Assembly: GCA_052161645.1 (NCBI GenBank)
Contig: CP197414.1
DNA: 64,000 nt
Direction: 5' to 3' (one strand)
From: Laterigemmans sp052161645
Lineage (GTDB): Bacteria; Planctomycetota; Planctomycetia; Pirellulales; Pirellulaceae
A program made the translations under genes and the position numbers. The notes under the pieces were generated by a model. That model had not been told where the DNA came from. It searched no databases and was given only the letters and a program-made list of their open reading frames with translations. Of the stretch, positions 34,869 to 42,931 are shown piece after piece; within the stretch, counting starts at the first letter, position 1; every line of letters begins with the position of its first letter.

Positions 34869-36251
34869 GTGGCTCCCAACGACCTGATGCAACGGCTGCA
34901 AGCTTCCGCTGGACAATTTGAAGAGGACCTCAAGGAGTGGCTGCGGATTCCCAGCATCAGCTCGGATCCCGCTCGAATCCAGGAGACGCACGCCGCGGGC
35001 CAATGGGTCGCAGAAAAATTACGTGGTGGCGGGCTCGCGGTGGAGATGATTGAAACCGCTGGACATCCGCTTATTTTCGCGTCAACTCCGCCGGTCCCCG
35101 GGGCCCCGATCGCCCTCGTGTACGGACATTACGACGTTCAACCCGTCGAACCACTCGATCAATGGATCTCCGGCCCCTTCGACCCACAGGTTCGCGATGG
35201 CAACATCTACGCCCGCGGAGCCACCGACGATAAAGGCCAAGTGCTGACCCACATCGAAAGCGTGCTGGCTTGGCTGGCGACAGGGGAACCACTGCCAATT
35301 CAGATCAAGTTTTTGATCGAAGGCGAAGAGGAAGTCGGCAGCGCCAACCTGGAAAATCTGTTGGCCAGCATGGCCGAGCAACTGGCTTGCGACGTGGTCG
35401 TGATCAGCGACAGTAGCCAATACGCCGCGGGCCAACCAGCAATCACTTACGGGCTTCGTGGTATCGCCACTTTCCAAGTGCGAATCGACGGTCCCAAACA
35501 AGACTTGCATAGCGGCTCGTTTGGTGGTGCGGTTACCAATCCGGCAATCTCGCTATGTCAAATGATTTCGGCGGCCATCGATGCCAACGGGCAAGTGCGA
35601 ATCCCCGGGTTTTACGACGCTTGTCGACCACTCTCCGATCTAGAACGGGGCCAATTGGCCGAATTACCAGGCACCGATGCTGAGTTCGCAGCCTCGATTG
35701 GTGTCCCCGCACTGGGAGGTGATCAACGCTTTACCGCGCTCGAACGCCGCTGGTCGCGTCCCACCTTCGAAGTCAACGGATTAACCAGCGGCCACCAAGG
35801 GGACGGCGTGAAAACCATCGTCCCGGCGACCGCCTCAGCGAAGATCTCTTTTCGACTGGTCCCCGATCAAGACCCCCAACAAATCAGCGATGCGTTCGAA
35901 GCATTCTTCAATCAAGTGTTACCAGCCGGCGTGCGGCTGACATTCACCCGCGATCATGCCGCTCCCGGCATGCTCTCACGTCTCGACAGCCCATTCATGA
36001 CGGCGGCCAGCCAAGCGATCGAGCAAGCCTTTGGCACGGCACCGGTGATGATTCGCGAAGGCGGCTCCATCCCCATCGTGACCCAATTCCAACAAGTGCT
36101 CGATGCCGATTGCTTGCTGCTAGGCTGGGGGCTGAATGACGATAACGCGCACAGTCCCAACGAAAAATTTTGCTTAGCCGACTTTCACAAAGGGATTGCC
36201 GCCAGCGCCTGCTTGTGGGCCGAAATCGGCAAAGTTAGCAAATCCAGCTAA
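34869..36251 (+). CDS. M20 family metallopeptidase (dipeptidase-like)
   Basis: 460 residues with the M20 di-zinc site: VYGHYDVQP (His, Asp), ARGATDDKGQ (bridging Asp), IEGEEEVGS (catalytic Glu and ligand Glu), ISDSSQYA (Asp) and a C-terminal DDNAHSPNE (His). The insertion domain for dimerisation is present (PKQDLHSGSFGGAVTNP). The pattern fits the CNDP/dipeptidase branch rather than ArgE or DapE. No signal peptide. Start is GTG at 34869, with an ATG six codons later as an alternative. Confidence 0.9.
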   Translation: MAPNDLMQRLQASAGQFEEDLKEWLRIPSISSDPARIQETHAAGQWVAEKLRGGGLAVEMIETAGHPLIFASTPPVPGAPIALVYGHYDVQPVEPLDQWISGPFDPQVRDGNIYARGATDDKGQVLTHIESVLAWLATGEPLPIQIKFLIEGEEEVGSANLENLLASMAEQLACDVVVISDSSQYAAGQPAITYGLRGIATFQVRIDGPKQDLHSGSFGGAVTNPAISLCQMISAAIDANGQVRIPGFYDACRPLSDLERGQLAELPGTDAEFAASIGVPALGGDQRFTALERRWSRPTFEVNGLTSGHQGDGVKTIVPATASAKISFRLVPDQDPQQISDAFEAFFNQVLPAGVRLTFTRDHAAPGMLSRLDSPFMTAASQAIEQAFGTAPVMIREGGSIPIVTQFQQVLDADCLLLGWGLNDDNAHSPNEKFCLADFHKGIAASACLWAEIGKVSKSS

Positions 36252-36340
36252 CCGCACGGCGAGTATCATGGACCGACAACGGGTGATTCACAAACAGGAC
36301 GTGTTTCACTTACGGGGCACCAGCGACTCGAAAGGATAAT

Positions 36341-36548
36341 ATGTTTTTTGAATCCACTTGGAGTAGCAAAAACTATCGGCGATGTTGACATTCTATTCCA
36401 TGACGGACTTTATCATCTATTTCACTTGGTCTTGCCCAGTCACGATTTCATAGCTCACGCGATCAGTGATAACGCGTTGAATTGGCGGCTATCACGAATC
36501 AACCGTCAACGGCCAAGTGATCTTATCATTGGCCGACCCAACATTTGA
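36341..36548 (+). pseudogene. broken N-terminal fragment of a five-bladed-propeller glycoside hydrolase (GH43-like)
   Basis: AAAGGA lies 4 nt before an ATG at 36341, but that frame ends after 15 codons. After a run of six T (36344-36349) the neighbouring frame reads NPLGVAKTIGDVDILFHDGLYHLF, here split as GDVDILFHDGLYHLF and SHDFIAHAISDNALNW. This resembles the first blade of GH43/GH32-type hydrolases. Five T instead of six would join the ATG to this frame. The fragment then stops after about 66 residues, far short of the 300 or more needed. I read it as a truncated, frameshifted remnant. Confidence 0.62.
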
Positions 36549-36554
36549 AAATGG

Positions 36555-37502
36555 CTAACGCGGTTTATCCGCTTCTTGTACTTCAGTGTCCGTGTTTTTT
36601 GGCTTGAAGCTATTCATCATGCGGCGACTGATGTCGTCCATCGTGGGTGCTGCGTAATCGAAAAATTCGCCTAACAACTCATTGGCTTGCTCAAATTGCT
36701 CTGGATCGAGCGAGCTGAGTAGCTCTTCGCGAGCTTGCCGCTTTAATTCCAAAATCTTGGCTTTCGTTTCTTCATCTAAACGCTTCGCGAGGCGAATCAA
36801 GTCAGGCTTTTGCTCGGGGCGAACTTTCAATTCTTGCCCCAGCTTGCCACGGGTGAGCGCGGGACCAAGCCCCATTTTGCTGATCTCGACCTGACTGGCA
36901 ATTTGGCGAATCCGCGTCAGCTGATTTGGCAGCAAGATTTCTTCAATGGCGTTGGTGTTCAACCGCTGGACCTCCTCGCGAGCTTGTTTAATCTTCTCGC
37001 GCAACCCAGTGGCATCGATTTTGACCGGTGCGACTGTGGCTTGCGGCTCGTCACCGGCGGCCGGTTTACTCGTTGCCGCTTGGACCAGGTTCGCCACATT
37101 CATGGTGGAAATCGCTTCCCGCATGAGTTTGCTGGATTCGCTTTGCAACTTGCGAATACCGGCCAATTGCTCATCGCTGATCTTCAATTCTTGACGAATC
37201 GATTCCATCTCCAGCAAAGAGACCAAACCGGCTGGATCGGAAGGATCTTCGGGCGTTCCACCAAAGGAGAACGAGGCCGCGGGAGTTGAAAAACTGAAGC
37301 CGATTTTGGCTGCCGAAGTTTCGCCATCCCCCTCTTCGCCGTCGGCAAAGGCACTGGAGGCGGAAGAGATAATCTGAATTTCTTGCCCATTCAGGTTTGT
37401 GGCAAACGTGGCTGCCAGCCCCAGCGTGCTGACAACCAACGATTTAAAAGCAAACGCGGAAGGGTCAAAGCCATTGAATCGGCGTAAGATTTGACAACGC
37501 AC
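36555..37502 (-). CDS. exported Gln/Glu-rich helical hypothetical protein
   Basis: About 315 residues. A hydrophobic segment (SLVVSTLGLAATFATNLNG) near residue 20-40 suggests export. The rest is largely helical with heptad-like stretches (LREKIKQAREEVQRLN, KRLDEETKAKILELKRQAREELL written as KRLDEETKAKIL and LKRQAREELL). A segment NQLTRIRQIASQ resembles motifs in other planctomycete secreted proteins. The start is GTG at 37502 because GGAG lies 8 nt upstream; TTG at 37532 lacks one. No domain is recognised. Confidence 0.72.
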   Translation of the reverse strand: MRCQILRRFNGFDPSAFAFKSLVVSTLGLAATFATNLNGQEIQIISSASSAFADGEEGDGETSAAKIGFSFSTPAASFSFGGTPEDPSDPAGLVSLLEMESIRQELKISDEQLAGIRKLQSESSKLMREAISTMNVANLVQAATSKPAAGDEPQATVAPVKIDATGLREKIKQAREEVQRLNTNAIEEILLPNQLTRIRQIASQVEISKMGLGPALTRGKLGQELKVRPEQKPDLIRLAKRLDEETKAKILELKRQAREELLSSLDPEQFEQANELLGEFFDYAAPTMDDISRRMMNSFKPKNTDTEVQEADKPR

Positions 37503-37623
37503 TGTCGGGTCTCCAGGGGGGCGGCGGATCAAAGTGCTGACATTCTAGCAATCGCCAGCTTGTCACACACTTCTATTGCCACGCACTCCCCGACCCGAGT
37601 CAAGAAGTATCAAAAAAGCTCGA

Positions 37624-38265
37624 TTACTCTTTGGTTTCCAAAACACCGCAATTGGCGATCGTGATTTTGCCCCGCGTGGCGCCGGTGGGGGAGCCAAACG
37701 ACTCCACTCGCTTCACGACGTCCATTCCTTCGACCACGCGACCAAAGACCACGTGCTTGCCATCGAGCCAATCGGTTTTGGCTGTGGTGATGAAAAATTG
37801 CGAGCCATTGGTATTGGGACCCGAGTTGGCCATGCTCAACACACCGGGACCGTCGTGAGTAAATTCAAAATTTTCGTCGGGAAAAGTGCGTCCGTAAATG
37901 CTTTCCCCCCCGGTGCCGTTGTGGCGAGTAAAGTCACCCCCCTGAAGCATAAAGTCGGGGATGACGCGATGAAATTTCGAACCTTTGTAGGTCAACGGCA
38001 CGCCAGCTTGCCCGACGCCACGATCACCTTTGCAAAGCGCTTCGAAACTTTTCACCGTCTTGGGAACATCCTCGCCAAACAGTCCAATCACGATCCGACC
38101 GCTGGGAGTCCCCTCAATTTCAATATCAAAATAGACTTTGCTGGTGACTTTGCCTTGAGAGGCAGGCTGCTTGGCTTCCGCGGAACTGGCAGCAAAGGTG
38201 CCGGTGATCAGCGTGCCAACAGCCAACAGGCCAGCCAGCGATAAGCAAGTAAAGTGACGCATCAT
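37624..38265 (-). CDS. exported cyclophilin-type peptidyl-prolyl cis-trans isomerase
   Basis: 213 residues. A signal peptide (CLSLAGLLAVGTLITGTFAASSAEA, cleavage near residue 30) leads into a full cyclophilin domain: FHRVIPDFMLQGGDFT with the catalytic Arg, GPNTNGSQFFITT, and DGKHVVFGRV. It catalyses proline isomerisation during folding outside the cytoplasm. It appears to be its own unit, with 92 bp to the upstream gene stretch and 103 bp to the response regulator. Confidence 0.94.
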   Translation of the reverse strand: MMRHFTCLSLAGLLAVGTLITGTFAASSAEAKQPASQGKVTSKVYFDIEIEGTPSGRIVIGLFGEDVPKTVKSFEALCKGDRGVGQAGVPLTYKGSKFHRVIPDFMLQGGDFTRHNGTGGESIYGRTFPDENFEFTHDGPGVLSMANSGPNTNGSQFFITTAKTDWLDGKHVVFGRVVEGMDVVKRVESFGSPTGATRGKITIANCGVLETKE

Positions 38266-38367
38266 GGTATGTTTTCCTTAAACGATTGGGGAAGGTAGGT
38301 TGATCTATGAATGGCGCAGCGACCGCCACGAACCGGCTTCTATTAAACGGGAAAATTGCCGCCGGAA

Positions 38368-39813
38368 TCAATGGTCAATTCCATAGCGACGTAGCCGATC
38401 GCGCAGCGTCCCCCTGTGAATACCTAGCAAGTCGGCCGCCGCCGCCCGGTTTCCCTCGGTGTGTGTCAACACGCGGGCTAACAACGTTGGTTCGACGGCA
38501 GCCAGAAAACGGTTCATCAAATCTTGAGCCGAAGAATCGCGGCAAGCCTCCTCCGCCCATTGCCCAACCGCCGCTTCGATGGCTCGCGACGTGCCGGCCT
38601 GAGCAACGCCGCCAGCACCGTTTCCTGACTCATCGGCTAATCGGTCGAGCGATACCAGATATTCAGTTGTCAGCGGTCCTCCACGAGACAGCACGGCAGC
38701 ATGTTCGATGACGTTCCGTAACTGACGGACGTTACCCGGCCAAGCATATGCGGCTAACCGGGCTAATACTTCGCCCGCCACCGGCTGATCGCCAGCGGGA
38801 TGTCCGGCAAGCACGAGGAAATGTTGTACCAACATCTCGAGATCCTCCAGCCGCTGCCGCAGGGCTGGGGCGTGGACCTCAACGGCCGCCAGCCGATAGT
38901 AAAGGTCCTCCCGAAACTCACCCGCCTCGATCGCCTGCCTCAACTGAGAATTGGTCGCCGCTAAAATTCGCACGTCACAGTCTCGCGGCCGCACGTCTCC
39001 CACTGGCGTGTACTGACGCTGCTCCAAAACTCGTAACAATTTGACTTGGATAGGCATAGGTAGATCACCAATTTCATCCAAGAAAACGGTACCACCGCTG
39101 GCCAGGGCAAACAATCCATCACGATCGGTATCGGCCCCCGTGAATGCGCCTTTGACGTGCCCAAATAACTCACTCTCCACCAAAGTTGGATTTAGCGCCA
39201 CGGGGGCGATTGCCATGTAAGGTCCATCTCGCCGAGGGCTGTGCTGGTGGATCGCCGCAGCAATCAACTCCTTTCCGGTACCGGTCTCCCCGGTGATCAA
39301 TACCGATAAATCGCTTTCCGCCACCGTCGCTATCTTACGATACACCTCCTGCATCACGTCCGAACTGCCGACCAACTGGTTGTTGACGCGAGTCGTCGCC
39401 GGGGGACGTGCTGAACCTGAGGAAATCGCTGTCCCGGCCAACTCCCGCTGCCGCAGCGCGGCCCGACATACCGCCCGCGCGCGATCGACCCCAAAGGGCT
39501 TAGTGAGATAGTCAGCTGCACCCTGCTGGACCGCTCGCACCGCCGTTTGCAGATCCCCAAAAGCGGTCATGATGATGATCGACGAGTGGGGACTGGCGGC
39601 GGCAAATTTAGGCAGTGCGGTCAAACCGTCCATGCCAGGTAAACGCACATCGAGCACTACTAAAGCTGGCTGTTGGGCAGCCGCTAACTGCAGTCCATCC
39701 TCGGCCGTGGAGGTGGTGATGACTGAGAAACCCTCCTCGCCAAGCAACTGCTCAAAGCACCAACATATCGCTGGTTCATCATCGACAATCAGGATGGGAC
39801 GTTCAGTTTCCAT
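38368..39813 (-). CDS. NtrC-family sigma-54-dependent response regulator
   Basis: 481 residues. Receiver domain with Asp11-Asp12, phospho-acceptor Asp55 (VVLDVRLPG) and Lys105. The AAA+ domain has Walker A GETGTGKE at 175-182 and the sigma-54 contact loop GAFTGA at 222-227. A Fis-type helix-turn-helix closes the protein (NRAAAADLLGIHRGTLRDRL). It activates promoters read by sigma-54 RNA polymerase when phosphorylated. The kinase gene is upstream on the same strand, 213 bp away. A sigma-54-like promoter lies beyond the kinase at 41648, in front of a pseudopilin gene, and is a natural candidate target. Confidence 0.95.
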   Translation of the reverse strand: METERPILIVDDEPAICWCFEQLLGEEGFSVITTSTAEDGLQLAAAQQPALVVLDVRLPGMDGLTALPKFAAASPHSSIIIMTAFGDLQTAVRAVQQGAADYLTKPFGVDRARAVCRAALRQRELAGTAISSGSARPPATTRVNNQLVGSSDVMQEVYRKIATVAESDLSVLITGETGTGKELIAAAIHQHSPRRDGPYMAIAPVALNPTLVESELFGHVKGAFTGADTDRDGLFALASGGTVFLDEIGDLPMPIQVKLLRVLEQRQYTPVGDVRPRDCDVRILAATNSQLRQAIEAGEFREDLYYRLAAVEVHAPALRQRLEDLEMLVQHFLVLAGHPAGDQPVAGEVLARLAAYAWPGNVRQLRNVIEHAAVLSRGGPLTTEYLVSLDRLADESGNGAGGVAQAGTSRAIEAAVGQWAEEACRDSSAQDLMNRFLAAVEPTLLARVLTHTEGNRAAAADLLGIHRGTLRDRLRRYGIDH

Positions 39814-39889
39814 GCCTCATAGCTTCCCAGATCGGCACGCGACCGGCAAGCGTGCTCCAAACCAACTCGCCCCTGGCAAGTGATGCAAT

Positions 39890-39930
39890 TTCCGCCGGGC
39901 TTGCTCTGGACCAGGGCGAGCCCGGCGGAA
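39890..39930. terminator. strong intercistronic hairpin between kinase and response regulator
   Basis: TTCCGCCGGGCTTGC and its near-perfect complement form a 15-bp stem around an 11-nt loop, with further pairing of ATGC/GCAT outside. It lies between the two genes of the two-component system. On the minus strand it is not followed by a T-run, so it may act as an attenuator, RNA-stability element or part of a dispersed palindromic repeat rather than a simple terminator. Confidence 0.55.
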
Positions 39931-40003
39931 GCATTGTTTTGATAGGAGGATGGGAATTCGCACAAACCGAAATCGCCACAATTCCAAACTTTTGACAACC
40001 CAA

Positions 40004-40057
40004 GCTAGCGCCAAAACCGCTAACGATTAAACGGTGGCTAGCGCTAAAACCGCTAAC
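40004..40057. repeat. 21-bp direct repeat spanning the kinase stop codon
   Basis: The 21-mer beginning GCTAGCGC at 40004-40024 recurs at 40037-40057 with one mismatch, a 33-bp offset. The second copy encodes the last residues of the kinase (AVLALA); the first lies just after its stop. This looks like a short duplication of the 3' coding end. Confidence 0.8.
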
Positions 40058-41454
40058 AGACTGTTAAGTACCAATTGGGCGACGAACCGAAATCGTGTTG
40101 TATCTTGTTCACGACTCAGTGAAACCTCACCTCCCAACATCTCAGCGGCACGCCGCACCAATGACAAACCCAGCCCCAAGCCCTCAGGTTTGGATGTCAT
40201 GAAGGGCTCGAACAGGTGATCCTCCTCCAAGTTCTCAGGGGGGCCCGGTCCATTGTCGGCAACTTCGAATTGCAAGGTTTGCCCGACTTGTTTGACGTCC
40301 ACCGAAACATAATCCCCTCCCGCTTCAATGGCATTCAACACGAGGTTCTCCAACCCCAGTCCAAGACTCGCAGGATCGGCCACGCAAGCATTGGCAATGT
40401 GTTCTGGAATGGACCATGCCAGCCTCACCCGGTGATGCCGGGCAATGATTTGTAAACTCTCTTCCAGCGGTTCCAAGACGGGACTGATTGGACCAGGTTG
40501 GGAACGCAATTGCTGTTGAGCGGCGAGGCTGAGAATCCTTTGCACATAATCTTCCGTACGACGTATTTCCCGCTTGGCAACGTCTAAACCTTGCCCTTGT
40601 TGATCGGGATTCTGCTGCGCGTGCAAATCAATCGCCATCCGCGCGCCGGTCAGACTGTTGCGCAATTGATGAGCCATTCCGGCGGCTAATTGATGAATCA
40701 ACTTTTGACGCTCTTGCTGATGAACCGTCTGCCATAAAGACTGCAGATCATCCGACATCTTACCAATCGCCACACCCAACTCTCCCAATTCATCCTCGCC
40801 AGCAACCAACGCGGCGGGGGAGAAATCTCCCGCAGCGACGCGTCCCACCTGAAACCGCAACTGACCAATCCGGCCAATCATTCGCTGGCTCAGCCAAGAT
40901 GCCACCACGGCCAACACAATGGTCGCGCACAGTCCGGTCGCCAAGGGAAAAAGCGCGGCCGACAGCTCCGCTCGTCTCAGTTTGGCCGCGTCAACTAATA
41001 CCAATACTTGACTGGCTTGATCCGAACCGCTCGTCTCGCGCGAGAAGGCACGAACTAAGTAACCAGGAACCAAGTCCTCGCGAAATCCTGAGACGCGAAA
41101 TCCTGAATCACTGCCATGAGGGCTAACTAACACTCCCTTTGACTCGCGGCTTATCCCGCCATCAATCGGGTGCGCCGCGGCAAGGCTGCTGCCCGCTAAA
41201 GGTCGTCCCTGAGCATCGTAAGTGACCAGCTCAGTCTCTGTGAGCTCGGCCAAAGTCCGCAACACGGCAGGTGTCAATGGAAACTGGGCTCGTTGCAAAG
41301 TCTGGCGAATGACCTGAAATGACTTTTCCAAATCGGCTCGCACCTGACGACTTGAAACCGTGTACGAGACGAGCCCCACCACGATCCCAGCCAGGATCGA
41401 ACAAATTACCAGCGGTACCAACAAACGGGTGCGAAGGGAGCCAAACAAATTCAT
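40027..41454 (-). CDS. membrane sensor histidine kinase
   Basis: 475 residues. Two membrane segments (VPLVICSILAGIVVGLVSY at 13-31 and FPLATGLCATIVLAVVASWL near 169-188) flank an extracytoplasmic sensor of about 135 residues. A HAMP linker follows, then the dimerisation helix with His262 (AAGMAHQLRNSL) and the ATP-binding domain (NLVLNAIEAGG, DNGPGPP, GLGLGLSLVRR). The sensor part is not a recognised domain. It lies upstream of an NtrC-type regulator on the same strand and almost certainly phosphorylates it. The layout resembles AtoS/ZraS/PilS-type kinases. Confidence 0.94.
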   Translation of the reverse strand: MNLFGSLRTRLLVPLVICSILAGIVVGLVSYTVSSRQVRADLEKSFQVIRQTLQRAQFPLTPAVLRTLAELTETELVTYDAQGRPLAGSSLAAAHPIDGGISRESKGVLVSPHGSDSGFRVSGFREDLVPGYLVRAFSRETSGSDQASQVLVLVDAAKLRRAELSAALFPLATGLCATIVLAVVASWLSQRMIGRIGQLRFQVGRVAAGDFSPAALVAGEDELGELGVAIGKMSDDLQSLWQTVHQQERQKLIHQLAAGMAHQLRNSLTGARMAIDLHAQQNPDQQGQGLDVAKREIRRTEDYVQRILSLAAQQQLRSQPGPISPVLEPLEESLQIIARHHRVRLAWSIPEHIANACVADPASLGLGLENLVLNAIEAGGDYVSVDVKQVGQTLQFEVADNGPGPPENLEEDHLFEPFMTSKPEGLGLGLSLVRRAAEMLGGEVSLSREQDTTRFRFVAQLVLNSLLAVLALATV

Positions 41455-41647
41455 GAATCACCCGTGGCGAATTTTCCACAGCTAGACGATGAAATTTTCG
41501 CCACACGTCGAAAATGATCGCCAATTGCCAGACCGAATTCGAATGCCTGTTGAAAAATTTTTGTTATCACTATCCAACGAACCCGCTATCTCAAAATGCA
41601 TCCACAAAGTCCACCTGCCAACCCTCACGCAACCACTCTAACCTGAT

Positions 41648-41664
41648 TTGGCATGAGACGTGCC
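41648..41664 (+). promoter_or_regulatory. predicted sigma-54 (-24/-12) promoter
   Basis: TTGGCATGAGACGTGCC keeps the invariant GG (41650-41651) and GC (41662-41663) with exactly 10 bp between, and matches 14 of 17 positions of the TTGGCACG-N4-TTGCW-type consensus. It would start transcription near 41675, about 150 nt before the ATG of the pseudopilin-like gene. The rest of the 370-bp gap is AT-rich and holds no gene. Confidence 0.6.
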
Positions 41665-41824
41665 ATTAGATTATCTTAACTTGAATGCTAATTTTTTAAC
41701 TACTAATTTGATCTCGTGAGTGAATTCCTTGCCAACATCTGATTTGACAATTGCATTTGCCCCCGCCGCATCTGCTCGCCCTTGTGCGACTGGTCGCGAC
41801 CCGCATCCTCGCCGCCCCGATTTG

Positions 41825-42865
41825 ATGGCTCAGGCGAAATTCATCCAGGCAAAGATTTCCAGATCCAGATTCGCCAAAGCTGGATTTACCTTAGTCGAAT
41901 TGTTGGTCGTGATCGCGATCATTGGGATTTTAGTAGGCTTGCTGTTGCCGGCCGTTCAAGCAGCTCGTGAAGCGGCTCGCAGGATGAGTTGCCAGAACAA
42001 TCTGAAGCAGCTTTCCTTAGCGATGATGAACTACGAATCGGCCTTCAGTCGTTTGCCCCCCAGCACGATTGTCGATCTCCGCTCGGTAAACTCTACCAAC
42101 AATCAAGCCTGGGGTGTTCACGGTCGAATTTTGCCTTTCCTGGAACAGGAAAACCTTTCCAATGTGGTTGACCTCACGTTTGGATGGGATGCCCAAATGG
42201 CAATCAGCGGTGTTAAAGTTTCGGTCTTTTCTTGTCCCAGCGATGTCGGCGGCGACACTGTGCGTGACCCGGGGAATAACCGACCGCTGCTCTATCCGAC
42301 GAGTTATGGCTTTAACCTCGGACAGTGGCTCGTATTCGATCCGGCAACGCGGCGTGGCGGTTCGGGTGCTTTTTTTCCAAACAGCTTTTTGGGGATGCGA
42401 GATTTTCGCGATGGCACCAGCTCGACCTTGATGGTGGCCGATGTGAAAGCTTGGCAACCATATCTCCGCAACGGCGGCTCTCCGGCGGCAGTAACACCGA
42501 ACACGCCAGAGGCGTTGGCTGCGATGGCTAGTGGGGGCAGCTTTAAGAACACGGGGCATACCGAGTGGCCTGACGGACGCGTCCACCACACCGGCTTCAC
42601 CACGACCATGCCTCCCAACCAACAAGTGCTCTGGAACAACGGGAGCGAGAGTTTTGATATCGACTACAACTCCTGGCAGGAGGGACTCGACGGCTCACAA
42701 GGACGAGCCACCTTTGCCTCGATCGGCTCGCGAAGCTATCATCCCGCCGCCGTGCAAGCTGCTTTAATGGATGGGTCGGTGCGGACGATCGCCGAGACCA
42801 TCGACCTCGTGACTTGGCGCTCGCTTGGCTCGCGAGCCGGTGGTGAGATCGTTTCGGCGCCTTAA
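41825..42865 (+). CDS. DUF1559 pseudopilin-like protein
   Basis: 346 residues from the chosen start. A type IV prepilin leader is cut after Gly20 (KAG|FTLVELLVVIAIIGILVGLL, with Glu25 at +5), then LLPAVQAAREAARRMSCQNNLKQ, the hallmark of the DUF1559 family greatly expanded in planctomycetes. The globular part ends with the typical ALMDGSVRTIAETI. The ATG at 41825 is chosen over GTG 41720 because it gives a short basic leader. The protein should be processed by a prepilin peptidase and anchored in the membrane. A sigma-54-like promoter precedes it. Confidence 0.93.
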   Translation: MAQAKFIQAKISRSRFAKAGFTLVELLVVIAIIGILVGLLLPAVQAAREAARRMSCQNNLKQLSLAMMNYESAFSRLPPSTIVDLRSVNSTNNQAWGVHGRILPFLEQENLSNVVDLTFGWDAQMAISGVKVSVFSCPSDVGGDTVRDPGNNRPLLYPTSYGFNLGQWLVFDPATRRGGSGAFFPNSFLGMRDFRDGTSSTLMVADVKAWQPYLRNGGSPAAVTPNTPEALAAMASGGSFKNTGHTEWPDGRVHHTGFTTTMPPNQQVLWNNGSESFDIDYNSWQEGLDGSQGRATFASIGSRSYHPAAVQAALMDGSVRTIAETIDLVTWRSLGSRAGGEIVSAP

Positions 42866-42931
42866 ACGCCAGCGACCATTTGCCCGGCACACAGTTCAGC
42901 CGAAAGCGATTAAACTGGCGACCAACTTGGA

